Shown: positions 27,701 to 30,580 of the stretch, piece after piece
How the letters are laid out: each line of letters opens with the position of its first letter
How positions within the stretch are numbered: position 1 is the first letter of the stretch
Assembly: GCF_001039355.2 (NCBI RefSeq)
Contig: NW_019775847.1
Location: 4,001-34,580 of the forward strand
Length of the DNA: 30,580 nt
Reading direction: 5' to 3'
DNA from: Lingula anatina
Lineage: Eukaryota > Brachiopoda > Lingulata > Lingulida > Lingulidae
Program-made: the position numbers and the translations under genes
The notes under the pieces: model-generated
The model's database searches: none
Told to the model about the DNA's origin: nothing
Seen by the model: the letters and a program-made list of their open reading frames with translations, nothing else

Positions 27701-30580
27701 AATATTTATCTCATACAAAGGGTTATTATCCCGTTAAATCAGTATGGAATTTCAGTTTTCAATGAAAAATTATTTTCATTGCTCACAGGTGGACTGGTGT
27801 TGACAGAAGTGGCATGGTTACCCTGGAGTATGGGGTTGTCTCAGGGTATGCAGCTGATGCTGACCAACTTCGTAAGCAAGATGGGATTAAGAAAGTGGAG
27901 ACTGAGGATCAGAAACTCGTTGCATATTTTGATGAGGTATTGTTAGATATCTGAAGGGATGGATGTATTAGTTGAAAAAGTAGTTAGTGTGTGGAGAAAC
28001 TATTACAGTAACAGTCTTACCTAAAGGATCATTTGTCATACATGAATCAGAAGTTGTTTACTAAAATGCTCCCCATTTCCCTAAGGGGTTCGCGTGTTTT
28101 TTATAGACAATTGGACGCCTTCTGTTCACCATTCGTTTCAAGTTACTACATGTGATAGCATGCATGCACCGTTTAAAACACATAATAACATGACCTTGGA
28201 CATCCCACATGTTTTTATAGACAACTGGACTCCTTCTGTCCACCATTCGTGTCGCGCCAATCGTGTCTCGATCCCCAGTCGTGTCTAGTTGCTACACGTG
28301 ATAGTATGCACACACCGTCGAAAACACTTAATAACATGACCTTCAACATCTCACATTGTTTTTTTTTTTTTTCTGTAGTTACCCACTGATGAAAAATGTT
28401 GGATGGTCAAGGCTCAGAGGGTGGCAGCAGTGACCAATGTCCAGGAGGCCCCCATCACACTGTCAGCTTACTATCAAAATGGTAAATATAGTGATTTGAT
28501 ATTAAAACAACTGATCCCTTTTATCTTCCTATTTCTTCATCATCTTTGGTTTTTCAGGTCTTCTGTCCTAAATGATCAGGGTTGGACGTTTTCCGGACTG
28601 TTCATATGTAGTGTGTGAAAGCTTTGTGCACATACTACTTTTTAGTACTGTTATTAATGGATGAAATGCCTCAATCCATAGCATATGTTTTATTATCAAG
28701 CAAAAATGTGTGTCAATCTGTAAAACTTTGCATGTTGACATCCATATTTCCATCAGTGCATATTTACAAATGTATGTCATATTTTAACTAAAACAAAATA
28801 ATTTTTTGCACTGATGTACAATGTGAATCTTTTACAAGTTAAAAAAAATTTAAATAATTTGGCAAATAATTAATCATGTCTGTACTCAATACCAAAAGTT
28901 GTGTTATTTTCCATTTTTGTCCAAAAAACTTGTTGGTGAGCATGTCATGTATTTCAATTCAAAAGACACAAAGGCATCACTGTCAGAATGAGTTATTCCA
29001 TGTTGTTTTTGACAAATGATAGTACTTGTACCTTCATATTTGGATAATTATGGTGTCACAGGGGTAATATGTTGACTTTTAGAATCATAATTCAGGCAGT
29101 TTTTTTATGTTCAGACATACAGTGTCTCTGCATATAGCCATCACCTGCGTCTTTCATTGCTGTCATCATGCACTTTCAGAGTTTTCACAATTAGGGGAAA
29201 ATGCCTAACCTTTTGTCTTCAAAATTACATATTAGCGAAATACAGGTAGAGCTCGAACGTAAGCTTGATCAGACCATTTTTCCACAAATTTTTTTAGCAT
29301 ATACTATACCATATGCAATACAAATAACACATTTCAAGGAAAACCAGTAGGTTTATTGACTTCAAACTTACAGGAGTGATGAATACTACTAAAATTCAGG
29401 TCAAGTTTGAAAATCAGCTTGATCAAACCATTTTTTTTTTTTTTTTTTTTGAAGTTATGCTGTTTTTTCAGCATATATTATACAATACAATACAGATAAC
29501 ACGTACTTAACGGAAAACTGTTTGACCTATTGTCTTCATACCTACAGAACCAATGTATATAACTTAAATACTGTCTAGTTAAAAATCAGCTTGATCACAA
29601 TATTATTATTATTATTATTATTATTATTTGAAGTTGCATTTTTTTTTTAATGTTCATTTTTCAAATATTGTAATTTTCATTGTGTGACTTTGAATTTCCT
29701 TGGGCATGAAGATCTTTACTACAGTGGTCACATTTTCTGAATATCCATGATCCTTATAGTTAAAAATTGGTGGTGATGGTGTTGTTAAGCTTTATGTCAT
29801 GTTGCCTCAAAATTGCAGAAAACCCAGTTTTGGAAACTGTCACTGTTAATGACCACTTAAGGAAAACCATGTCACTTATGATTCTCAAACTTACAGAAAA
29901 GAAACATAGGACTAAAATACAGCTTGAGTTGCAATTTTTTATGAGATGTTCATGAAATGCCTGGAAACCCTGTACTACTTTTAAGGTATTCCTAGTGTCC
30001 ATGTCACTTTTTGTGCATATTTAAAAAAATTTCATATAAAATTGCATATAAATTGTCGATACACCTGTATAACCATATAATAATGGCATCATTATTTCCT
30101 TTTATGTCTGCACATTTAACAGCTTTGCTGCCTTTTTTGTTTGTTTGTTCAAAGTTACAAAGAGCCAGCAGTGGCTGTTGTCTAGACAAATACATATAGT
30201 GCTTATGGCATCACTTGTTTACAACCAGTAAGTACAATGTGGTATTACATGTAATGTGCTTGAATGGCGCCACATGTTAAAGAACCAGTCTCAGTTAAGT
30301 GTTGTTAATTTTTTTATGATTTATTGTTTTGGGTTCATCCAGTCCAGTGTGGGTCAGGAAGGGGGGGGGGGGGGAGATAAAGAGGTCCACTTTTTCAGAA
30401 AAAAAATCCCCTTCTTAAAATTGCTGCCTACAGGCCTGACAGGTGTACTAAATGCACATAATATTTTTTTCAGATGTGGAGACCACTGTGTTCTACCAGC
30501 CACAAGCTCAGAAAACCATGTGTGAGGTATGTCCAGAATGTGTTGGTTGTACTAACACTGCTGGGCAGGGAGGAGGGAAC
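572..30580 (+). CDS. TEP/CD109-like: CD109-like thioester-containing protein (alpha-2-macroglobulin/C3 superfamily), multi-exon gene, 5' and 3' partial
   Basis: Span of one spliced gene with 19 constitutive and 10 alternative exons in the window. Every exon-exon phase checks out, and the spliced product in the window is 861 to 885 residues depending on the bait exon. In order it encodes the MG6 segment before the bait ([12 protein letters not shown]), the bait ending in VRKxFPETWLW, [10 protein letters not shown]7 ([20 protein letters not shown]), CUB, the thioester domain ([37 protein letters not shown]), the second CUB half and MG8 ([21 protein letters not shown]), then a Cys-rich tail. Family members are secreted or GPI-anchored; proteolysis of the bait exposes the thioester, which bonds covalently to targets such as microbes or proteases. 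The intact thioester, catalytic His and CD109-type tail favour a CD109/invertebrate TEP over a classical alpha-2-macroglobulin. Start, signal peptide, MG1-5 and stop are outside the window. Identity is very likely; the exact subfamily is inferred. Confidence 0.93.
728..733 (+). promoter_or_regulatory. GC-type 5' splice site
   Basis: CTGAAG|GCAAGT matches the consensus of the rare GC-AG introns (AG|GCAAGT). It is required by frame: the neighbouring exon ends in phase 0 and the next begins GAA GCA GGC ATG in phase 0. Confidence 0.82.
728..1157 (+). other. Intron (GC-AG type)
   Basis: Begins GCAAGT and ends TTTTTTCAG. It holds a long T-rich run around 1064-1095. No other feature seen. Confidence 0.8.
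1158..1218 (+). CDS. Constitutive exon: last common segment before the variable bait
   Basis: 61 nt, phase 0 in and phase 1 out. It encodes [20 protein letters not shown] plus one base (A) that joins two bases from the chosen bait exon. EAG(L/M)xVxTDAxL is the conserved strand preceding the bait in this superfamily. The donor CCCCA|GTAAGT is a strong consensus site. It is the shared splice donor for all ten bait exons. Confidence 0.92.
1219..2406 (+). other. Intron between the common donor and bait exon A
   Basis: Contains A-rich runs near 1390-1412, the start of the 4.1-kb duplicated unit (1689) and a small TIR element (1873-1943). No coding exon recognised. It ends TTATGTAG before exon A; a second in-frame AG lies 6 nt further on (GTGACAG), so exon A could start at 2413 and lose two residues. 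Confidence 0.75.
1873..1943. mobile_element. Small TIR element (MITE), CCCTTAGCAAAAT family, copy 1
   Basis: 71 bp bounded by CCCTTAGCAAAAT and ATTTTGCCAAGGG, inverted repeats with one mismatch. The interior is made of GCTGCAA / TTTGCTGCAA words. The same termini and interior words are found at 24240-24436. Confidence 0.7.
2407..2590 (+). CDS. Alternative bait exon A
   Basis: 184 nt, phase 1 in and phase 2 out, acceptor TTATGTAG, donor GCTGG|GTACTT. About 44 variable bait residues are followed by [17 protein letters not shown], the conserved strand after the bait in alpha-2-macroglobulins and TEPs. The bait is acidic and Ala/Ser-rich with basic cut points ([14 protein letters not shown]) suited to trypsin-like proteases. 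Joins 1218 upstream and 14311 downstream; mutually exclusive with the other bait exons by frame. The frame stays open far beyond both splice sites. Confidence 0.9.
2591..3486 (+). other. Intron between bait exons A and B
   Basis: T-rich sequence (notably 2725-2800). No coding exon seen. Near-identical to 6728-7623. Confidence 0.7.
3487..3619 (+). CDS. Alternative bait exon B
   Basis: 133 nt, phase 1 in and phase 2 out, acceptor TTTTCATGGTAG, donor GTTGG|GTAATA. A short bait of about 27 residues with His (VHGVHIT, EHN) and a basic cluster FGKKS is followed by [17 protein letters not shown]. It is the only type with IRQ in place of VRK/VRR before FPETWLW. Same exon phases as its neighbours. 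Confidence 0.88.
3620..4725 (+). other. Intron between bait exons B and C
   Basis: Contains a G-run near 3805, an AGGTCA half-site cluster (4023-4079) and A/T-rich stretches. No coding exon recognised. Confidence 0.7.
4023..4079. promoter_or_regulatory. Cluster of seven AGGTCA-type half-sites (possible nuclear-receptor element)
   Basis: In 57 bp: TGACCT (4023), AGGTCA (4035), AGGTCA (4042), AGGTCA (4051), AGGTCA (4058), AGGTCA (4067), GGGTCA (4074). Spacings give one everted ER6 and three DR1 pairs separated by 3 nt (so also DR3). The half-sites are read directly; binding is inference, and a decayed short tandem repeat could give the same pattern. Confidence 0.45.
4726..4837 (+). CDS. Alternative bait exon C
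   Basis: 112 nt, the shortest cassette; phase 1 in and phase 2 out, strong acceptor TATTTTCCTAG, donor GTAGG|GTACTA. About 20 bait residues ([20 protein letters not shown]) precede [17 protein letters not shown]. The bait itself has no Lys or Arg, so a chymotrypsin- or elastase-like specificity is plausible. Copy C' at 8867-8978 is identical at nucleotide level. Confidence 0.9.
4838..5370 (+). other. Intron between bait exons C and D
   Basis: AT-rich with a GT/GA/G simple repeat at about 5172-5218. Acceptor TTTCAATCATTAG. No exon seen. Confidence 0.7.
5172..5218 (+). repeat. Compound (TG)n(GA)n(G)n microsatellite
   Basis: TGTG, then GAGAGA, then a G-run. The matching stretch in copy 2 (9305-9350) differs in length, as expected for a microsatellite. 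Confidence 0.85.
5371..5548 (+). CDS. Alternative bait exon D
   Basis: 178 nt, phase 1 in and phase 2 out, acceptor CAATCATTAG, donor ACAGG|GTACTC. About 42 bait residues include [23 protein letters not shown] and VLRKSAT, with several Arg/Lys cut points, followed by [17 protein letters not shown]. More GC-rich than its introns, as expected for coding sequence. Confidence 0.9.
5809..5809. other. Single-N assembly join
   Basis: One N lies exactly at the end of copy 1 of the 4.1-kb repeat. The true gap size is unknown. Confidence 0.9.
5810..5824 (+). mobile_element. Fragment of Helitron-like 3' end, body hidden in the N
   Basis: TCTCTGATCCTCTAG is identical to 16230-16244, where it follows a GC hairpin and ends in CTAG before a T, like a Helitron 3' terminus. 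Here it directly follows the N and ends at the first base of copy 2 (T). The rest of a repetitive element may be missing from the assembly. Confidence 0.4.
6009..6079. mobile_element. Small TIR element (MITE), CCCTTAGCAAAAT family, copy inside duplicated unit
   Basis: Duplicate of the 1873-1943 element, carried along with the 4.1-kb unit. Confidence 0.7.
6544..6727 (+). CDS. Alternative bait exon A' (copy of A)
   Basis: 184 nt, same phases and splice sites as exon A. Two nucleotide differences: Lys to Arg (WLRRAD) and a silent GAG/GAA. Intact and usable. Confidence 0.88.
6728..7623 (+). other. Intron between A' and B'
   Basis: Near-identical to 2591-3486; no exon seen. Confidence 0.7.
7624..7756 (+). 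CDS. Alternative bait exon B' (copy of B)
   Basis: 133 nt, same phases and splice sites as exon B. One difference, His to Gln (HGVQIT versus HGVHIT), lies in the bait part, not in the conserved FPETWLW strand. Confidence 0.87.
7757..8866 (+). other. Intron between B' and C'
   Basis: Copy of 3620-4725 with a longer G-run (about 7937-7956) and a damaged AGGTCA cluster. No exon seen. Confidence 0.7.
8167..8223. promoter_or_regulatory. AGGTCA half-site cluster, copy 2 (one half-site lost)
   Basis: Counterpart of 4023-4079 in the second 4.1-kb copy. The fifth half-site reads ATTTCA, so two full DR1 pairs and one broken pair remain. Confidence 0.42.
8867..8978 (+). CDS. Alternative bait exon C' (copy of C)
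   Basis: 112 nt, identical in sequence to exon C, with the same CCTAG acceptor and GG|GTACTA donor. The upstream intron differs by small indels (an extra ATCAATT near 8834). Confidence 0.88.
8979..9495 (+). other. Intron between C' and D'
   Basis: Copy of 4838-5370 with small deletions and a shorter GA/G simple repeat (about 9305-9350). No exon seen. Confidence 0.7.
9496..9673 (+). CDS. Alternative bait exon D' (copy of D)
   Basis: 178 nt, two silent differences from exon D (CCG/CCA Pro, GCC/GCT Ala). Splice sites unchanged. Confidence 0.88.
9674..10462 (+). other. Intron between D' and E
   Basis: Holds the end of copy 2 (9932) and one copy of a 119-bp repeat (9933-10051). The rest is AT-rich with no exon recognised. 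Confidence 0.7.
9933..10051 (+). repeat. 119-bp direct repeat, copy 1
   Basis: Identical over 119 bases to 13507-13625, starting AATTAGGCAAAG and ending GTGTAC. It begins exactly where the 4.1-kb homology ends. Confidence 0.9.
10463..10619 (+). CDS. Alternative bait exon E
   Basis: 157 nt, phase 1 in and phase 2 out, acceptor TCTTATCCAG, donor GCAGG|GTATTC. About 35 bait residues: [12 protein letters not shown], an acidic [11 protein letters not shown] stretch with one clear Arg cut point, then [17 protein letters not shown]. Ser replaces Thr in FPE(T)W. A second in-frame acceptor (TCTTAG) lies 6 nt downstream and would remove two residues. Single copy, outside the 4.1-kb duplication. Confidence 0.9.
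10620..11888 (+). other. Intron between E and F
   Basis: AT-rich. An open frame at 11570-11845 has no family similarity and no supporting splice sites. Acceptor TTTGTTTTTAG. Confidence 0.7.
11889..12057 (+). CDS. Alternative bait exon F (last of the array)
   Basis: 169 nt, phase 1 in and phase 2 out, donor TCTGG|GTAAAT. About 39 bait residues start with [13 protein letters not shown], four Tyr among five Asp/Glu, then EKTFHPVDD and [10 protein letters not shown], then [17 protein letters not shown]. The Tyr-acid cluster looks like a tyrosine-sulfation context (inference). Single copy. Confidence 0.9.
13507..13625 (+). repeat. 119-bp direct repeat, copy 2, ending at a single N
   Basis: Exact copy of 9933-10051, cut by the N at 13626. 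An identical block ending at an assembly join suggests an artefact of contig joining or a very recent duplication. Confidence 0.9.
13626..13626. other. Single-N assembly join
   Basis: One N directly after the 119-bp repeat; true gap size unknown. Confidence 0.9.
13677..13918. mobile_element. Foldback MITE, about 100-bp inverted arms
   Basis: The left arm beginning TAAGGGTGTGTTCACAAGG pairs with the right arm ending GGGAACGTACCCTTA; both share GTACTAGGTAGAT, CCAACTC and AGATTAACTGAAT words at roughly 80% identity. No coding capacity. A degraded relative is at 26630-26880. Confidence 0.75.
14311..14428 (+). CDS. Constitutive exon: first common segment after the bait
   Basis: 118 nt, phase 2 in and phase 0 out; its first base completes Gly (GG|G). 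It encodes [20 protein letters not shown] then [14 protein letters not shown] and STPAK. VPDTIT and SxW are family hallmarks directly after FPETWLW. This is the common acceptor for all bait exons. Donor AAG|GTAGGA. Confidence 0.95.
14539..14568. repeat. Perfect 13-bp inverted repeat (hairpin)
   Basis: AGTACCGCCAGCG, loop TGTA, CGCTGGCGGTACT. It sits at the edge of a GC-rich block (to about 14660) that contrasts sharply with the AT-rich intron, so it probably marks the border or a structural part of an inserted element. Confidence 0.8.
14903..15045. other. Assembly gap, 143 N
   Basis: N run adjoining the tandem array. Its length is close to one repeat unit (144-146 bp), suggesting a collapsed or estimated satellite gap. 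Confidence 0.9.
15046..16040 (+). repeat. Satellite array, about seven units of 144-146 bp
   Basis: Units begin near TTCCCTTTTATCTCCAAAAC. The repeated TGACCTTTGACCT core lies at 15144, 15288, 15434, 15579, 15723, 15869 and 16014 (spacing 144, 146, 145, 144, 146, 145). Two sub-types occur: ATATACTGGCAATC...CTTGAAATT and ATTAGAGGCAATT...CTTAAAATT. Units 2 and 5 share the second type, hinting at a three-unit higher-order period. Confidence 0.92.
16216..16244 (+). repeat. 3' hairpin and CTAG terminus
   Basis: A 6-bp GC stem with loop GTAT, then TCTGATCCTCTAG. The last 15 bases recur at 5810-5824 beside the single N; the following TTTAAATTAAATTTT is also nearly shared. Confidence 0.6.
16617..16730 (+). 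CDS. Constitutive exon: start of MG7
   Basis: 114 nt, phase 0 to 0, acceptor ATTTTCAG, donor ACT|GTAAGT. It encodes [20 protein letters not shown] and [18 protein letters not shown]. [20 protein letters not shown] is one of the strongest family signatures. Confidence 0.96.
16789..17045. mobile_element. PIF/Harbinger-like MITE, near-perfect ~90-bp arms, TTA target duplication
   Basis: The left arm starts GGCTGCGTTCACATGAAAAA and the right arm ends TTTTTCATGTGAACACAGCC. Arms match almost perfectly for about 90 bp. Flanked by TTA on both sides (16786-16788 and 17046-17048), a 3-bp TWA duplication typical of PIF/Harbinger. 257 bp, no coding capacity. High arm identity suggests recent activity. 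Confidence 0.85.
17440..17467 (+). repeat. (GATA)n microsatellite
   Basis: Run of AGATAGATAGATAGATA with one ATAT interruption. Confidence 0.85.
17642..17752 (+). CDS. Constitutive exon: MG7 continued
   Basis: 111 nt, phase 0 to 0, acceptor TTGTTTTTAG, donor AAA|GTGAGG. It encodes [20 protein letters not shown] and a linker ending AEVKNVIK. VxVTLxxSxxFxV is typical of MG7. Confidence 0.9.
17753..18150 (+). other. Intron
   Basis: AT-rich; no feature recognised. Acceptor GATGTTCTCAG. Confidence 0.8.
18151..18279 (+). CDS. Constitutive exon: end of MG7
   Basis: 129 nt, phase 0 to 0, donor AAG|GTGACA. It encodes [38 protein letters not shown] and MLLVK. The pattern VxAxxxxSxxFxIxPxxLGxVxxxVxAxS...LLVK|PEG is diagnostic of the superfamily. 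Confidence 0.95.
18280..18713 (+). other. Intron
   Basis: No repeat or exon recognised; the frame from the previous exon stays open by chance to about 18480. Acceptor ATTTCAG. Confidence 0.75.
18714..18858 (+). CDS. Constitutive exon: first CUB segment
   Basis: 145 nt, phase 0 in and phase 1 out, donor ATTG|GTAAGG. It encodes [40 protein letters not shown] and [11 protein letters not shown] after LLVK and VxGSxxxxVxxxGDIMG across the next junction fit the CUB-to-thioester-domain transition. Potential N-glycosylation sites NVT and NAS. Confidence 0.93.
18859..19461 (+). other. Intron with GA microsatellites and a broken exon-start copy
   Basis: Mostly unremarkable to 19310; then (GA)n tracts at 19313-19327 and 19400-19420 bracket a degraded copy of the next exon's acceptor region. 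Confidence 0.8.
19328..19399 (+). pseudogene. Partial broken copy of the thioester-exon acceptor and exon start
   Basis: TTTCTGGATCTTGATATC to GGATGATCT parallels 19420-19490. It carries GTGATATAATGGGG and CTCTGGATG, about 35 bp of exon 5' end, but its acceptor reads TTCTCTG instead of TTCTCAG, so the AG is lost. It is one unit of a two-unit, ~92-bp tandem repeat bounded by GA tracts. Confidence 0.75.
19462..19638 (+). CDS. Constitutive exon: thioester motif
   Basis: 177 nt, phase 1 to 1, acceptor TTTTTTCTCAG, donor TTGG|GTATGT. It encodes [20 protein letters not shown] then [20 protein letters not shown]. The canonical thioester Cys-Gly-Glu-Gln is intact: Cys codon 19521-19523, Gln codon 19530-19532. 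In the family this Cys and Gln side chains form the internal thioester released on bait cleavage. Confidence 0.98.
19923..20004 (+). CDS. Constitutive exon: thioester domain, second segment
   Basis: 82 nt, phase 1 in and phase 2 out, acceptor GATCACCAG, donor ATGTG|GTAAGT. It encodes [20 protein letters not shown] then DNSGSM and W across the junction. [14 protein letters not shown]...GSxWLTAFV is the classic thioester-domain helix pair. Confidence 0.95.
20015..20221. mobile_element. MITE with 32-bp perfect TIRs, 10 nt after a donor site
   Basis: CCCCCTTTACACTGGACGGC at the left and its complement ending CCAGTGTAAAGGGGG at the right; inverted identity runs through GTCCTTTCTGCG. 207 bp, no coding capacity. 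It begins only 10 nt from the splice donor at 20005. Confidence 0.85.
21125..21470 (+). repeat. Two-unit tandem repeat, ~155-190 bp
   Basis: Both units share AATTATCATTCTCA, GCAGACCGTA, AATATTAAAAGGCCCACAGG and GAGAGCCCATATT. The second starts near 21281 and has a ~36-bp insertion with TATATATA. Lies inside the larger inverted-end element. Confidence 0.8.
21585..21754. mobile_element. MITE with CAGGGGCGGAT termini
   Basis: CAGGGGCGGATCCAG at the left and CTAAATCCGCCCCTG at the right form TIRs; 170 bp, flanked by CAGAC on both sides (21580-21584, 21755-21759). CAGGGGCGGA termini are common in animal hAT-like elements (from memory). Nested in the larger element. Confidence 0.82.
22398..22566 (+). 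CDS. Constitutive exon: thioester domain with catalytic His
   Basis: 169 nt, phase 2 in and phase 0 out, donor CAG|GTCTGG. It encodes (W)[19 protein letters not shown], an INNATSW glycosylation site, then [17 protein letters not shown]. By alignment to C3 the His in VIHKDM (codon 22552-22554) sits at the catalytic position that speeds transfer of the thioester acyl group to hydroxyls; human alpha-2-macroglobulin has Asn there. This supports a C3/CD109-like chemistry (inference from residue identity). Confidence 0.95.
22567..22941 (+). other. Intron with (TG)n(G)n microsatellite
   Basis: Long TG run followed by about 18 G at 22582-22621. Nothing else recognised. Confidence 0.85.
22582..22621 (+). 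repeat. (TG)n(G)n microsatellite
   Basis: Uninterrupted TG dinucleotides then a long G tract, about 16 nt after the splice donor. Confidence 0.95.
22942..23016 (+). CDS. Constitutive exon: thioester domain, small helix segment
   Basis: 75 nt, phase 0 to 0, acceptor TTTTTTACTAG, donor TCT|GTAAGT. It encodes [20 protein letters not shown] and QASVS. SLTAYVxxAL matches the VALTAFVLIAL helix of the family. Confidence 0.93.
23017..23330 (+). other. Intron
   Basis: No feature recognised. Acceptor CTCATTCCAG. Confidence 0.8.
23331..23505 (+). CDS. Constitutive exon: thioester domain helices
   Basis: 175 nt, phase 0 in and phase 1 out, donor AAAG|GTAAAA. It encodes [40 protein letters not shown] and [18 protein letters not shown]. 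DPYxLSIxAYAFxxAG is the conserved helix of this domain. Confidence 0.94.
23506..24016 (+). other. Intron
   Basis: No repeat or exon recognised. Acceptor TTCCTTTATAG. Confidence 0.8.
24017..24225 (+). CDS. Constitutive exon: thioester domain, late helices
   Basis: 209 nt, phase 1 in and phase 0 out, donor CAG|GTAATG. It encodes [20 protein letters not shown], the helix [20 protein letters not shown] and [19 protein letters not shown]. [12 protein letters not shown] and KWLxxQRNxxGGFxSTQDT are near-universal in the superfamily. Confidence 0.97.
24226..24701 (+). other. Intron with MITE next to the donor
   Basis: The MITE at 24240-24436 fills much of the intron; the remainder is AT-rich. Acceptor TTTAATTTCAG. 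Confidence 0.8.
24240..24436. mobile_element. MITE, CCCTTAGCAAAAT family, longer copy
   Basis: 197 bp with perfect 13-bp TIRs CCCTTAGCAAAAT / ATTTTGCTAAGGG. The interior is a run of self-complementary words such as TTTGCTGCAA and TTGCAGCAA. Begins 15 nt after the first intron base. Related shorter copies are at 1873 and 6009. Confidence 0.82.
24702..24857 (+). CDS. Constitutive exon: end of thioester domain into second CUB half
   Basis: 156 nt, phase 0 to 0, donor CAG|GTAATG. It encodes [20 protein letters not shown] and [11 protein letters not shown], then NDLVLQKIQ. DTVxxLxALxxFA closes the thioester domain; the rest is beta-rich CUB. Confidence 0.95.
24858..25452 (+). other. Intron
   Basis: Has a (TTA)n-like stretch near 25068-25109 and a T run near 25246; otherwise nothing recognised. 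Acceptor TTGGTTACAG. Confidence 0.8.
25453..25515 (+). CDS. Constitutive exon: CUB strand
   Basis: 63 nt, phase 0 to 0, donor CAG|GTATTC. It encodes [20 protein letters not shown] plus Q. The pattern VxVxxxGxGxxxxQ matches human alpha-2-macroglobulin MKVTGEGCVYLQ at the same place. Confidence 0.92.
25667..25832. mobile_element. TIR element with CAGxCCxGTAGC termini
   Basis: CAGACCCGTAGCTAG at the left and CTGGCTACAGGCCTG at the right form imperfect TIRs; the interior carries GGGGGGTTCTTTTC and a GAAAAAGTGGACC motif. A partial relative in inverse orientation is at 30381-30438. Confidence 0.72.
25866..26000. mobile_element. Palindromic MITE-like element, ~45-bp arms
   Basis: Left arm TTTACTTATTCCATGC...ACAATAGGATGACTGCAC pairs with right arm GTGCAATCATCCTATTGTTC...GGGATAAGTGAG. 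135 bp, no coding capacity. Confidence 0.75.
26337..26509 (+). CDS. Constitutive exon: start of MG8 / receptor-binding-like domain
   Basis: 173 nt, phase 0 in and phase 2 out, donor GGAAG|GTACCG. It encodes [20 protein letters not shown], a Ser-rich linker, [20 protein letters not shown] and VCGR. One Cys here probably pairs with a later MG8 Cys. Confidence 0.9.
26510..27788 (+). other. Intron
   Basis: Contains a degraded MITE (26630-26880) and T-rich tracts at about 27500-27540. No exon seen. Acceptor CATTGCTCACAG. Confidence 0.8.
26630..26880. mobile_element. Degraded relative of the 13677-13918 foldback MITE
   Basis: Shares GATCTGTCCAACTCTGTGG and CTCTCACTGATTGCAATTAG on the left, and GATTCCCTGCGGAGTTGG with GATCCACATAGACC on the right, in the same order as the first element's arms. 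Diverged and without clean ends. Confidence 0.6.
27789..27936 (+). CDS. Constitutive exon: MG8 core
   Basis: 148 nt, phase 2 in and phase 0 out, donor GAG|GTATTG. It encodes [40 protein letters not shown] and QKLVAYFDE. GMxxxExxxxSGY...VxxxExxxxxxVxYFDxL is the typical MG8 signature. Confidence 0.96.
27937..28378 (+). other. Intron, mostly a tandem repeat
   Basis: A two-unit repeat (28094-28358) runs up to the polypyrimidine tract. Acceptor TTTTTCTGTAG. Confidence 0.8.
28094..28358 (+). repeat. Two-unit tandem repeat, 116 and ~149 bp
   Basis: Both units share TATAGACAA(C/T)TGGAC, CACCATTCGT, ACGTGATAG/ATGTGATAG and AATAACATGACCTT. The second has a ~33-bp insertion built from TCGTGTC words. 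It ends about 20 nt before the acceptor. Confidence 0.85.
28379..28481 (+). CDS. Constitutive exon: MG8, penultimate visible exon
   Basis: 103 nt, phase 0 in and phase 1 out, donor AATG|GTAAAT. It encodes [20 protein letters not shown] and [14 protein letters not shown]. The pattern C(x)n R(x)n V(x)n P(x)n YY matches the last strands of the family's receptor-binding domain. Confidence 0.94.
29272..29910 (+). repeat. Diverged tandem repeat, ~144-172-bp units
   Basis: AGCTTGATC recurs at 29272, 29416 and 29588, each followed by a T-rich or ATT tract, AGCATATA, ATACAATACA, ATAACAC, GGAAAAC and ACTTACAG-like words. A fourth, more decayed unit ends near TACAGCTTGAG (29919). Confidence 0.7.
30381..30438. 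mobile_element. Fragment of the 25667-25832 TIR element, inverse orientation
   Basis: AGGTCCACTTTTTCAGAAAA and CTACAGGCCTG match the reverse complement of the first element's left half. Truncated at the G run on its left. Confidence 0.65.
30474..30580 (+). CDS. 3'-most exon in window: MG8 end and Cys-rich tail (partial)
   Basis: Phase 1 in, open to the window edge. It encodes [18 protein letters not shown] (first base of D from the previous exon) and, if read through, [18 protein letters not shown]. The CxxCxxCxxC spacing resembles the Cys-rich stretch near the C-terminus of CD109 and insect TEPs, just before a GPI-anchor signal in CD109. A GAG|GTATGT site at 30527 could instead end the exon there; the Cys pattern favours read-through. 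No stop codon in view. Confidence 0.78.
   Translation, partial: MWRPLCSTSHKLRKPCVRYVQNVLVVLTLLGREEG

Larger units (their letters stand above)
28482..30473 (+). other. Long intron with a repeat block
   Basis: From 29272 there is a diverged tandem repeat; poly-T at 29431-29450, (ATT)n at 29602-29629, a G run at 30361-30374 and a TIR-element fragment at 30381-30438. Acceptor TTTTTTTCAG. Confidence 0.8.

Noticed and set aside
1-30580. A second gene on the minus strand
   Set aside because: All minus-strand open frames are short, overlap exons or repeats, and show no recognisable domain.

Overview
The window is eukaryotic, AT-rich, intron-rich genomic DNA on a draft scaffold. It has one 143-N gap and two single-N joins. 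It carries the 3' two thirds of one plus-strand gene of the alpha-2-macroglobulin / complement C3 superfamily, best described as a CD109-like thioester-containing protein (TEP). Intron sizes, abundant MITEs, a Helitron-like element with an internal ~145-bp satellite and the cassette-type bait region suggest a marine invertebrate, plausibly a mollusc or other lophotrochozoan. That placement is inference; nothing here fixes the species.

Layout. 572-1218: two constitutive exons leading into the bait region; the first holds a polybasic KRKKRS site and ends at a GC-type donor. 2407-12057: ten alternative exons, each encoding a different bait sequence followed by the family signature VRKxFPETWLW. 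There are six distinct types (A-F); A-D occur twice (A B C D A' B' C' D' E F) inside a 4.1-kb tandem duplication. 14311-30580: seventeen constitutive exons covering the rest of MG6, MG7, the CUB halves, the thioester domain with intact GCGEQNM and a C3-like catalytic His, and the MG8 receptor-binding-like domain, ending in a CD109-like Cys-rich tail cut by the window edge. Promoter, start codon, N-terminal MG domains, stop codon and poly(A) signal lie outside.

How it works together. All ten bait exons enter in phase 1, leave in phase 2 and are 1 mod 3 in length. Exactly one must be spliced between 1218 and 14311 to keep frame, because none or two would shift it. The locus should therefore make six, or up to ten, isoforms sharing one thioester body but offering different protease-cleavable baits. 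Mutually exclusive bait exons are known from memory in scallop TEP and Drosophila Tep2. The points of interest here are the size of the array, its duplication and the frame lock.

Caveat. The second copy of A-D starts right after a single N, and the copies differ by only about 1-2%. Two unmerged haplotypes are a serious alternative to a real tandem duplication.

Non-coding content. Introns hold several MITEs (some 10-60 nt after donor sites), a Helitron-like 3' terminus, a satellite whose every unit has a DR1-like nuclear-receptor half-site pair, a separate seven-half-site AGGTCA cluster inside the array, a broken copy of the thioester-exon acceptor, and tandem repeats. No RNA genes or CRISPR arrays were found.
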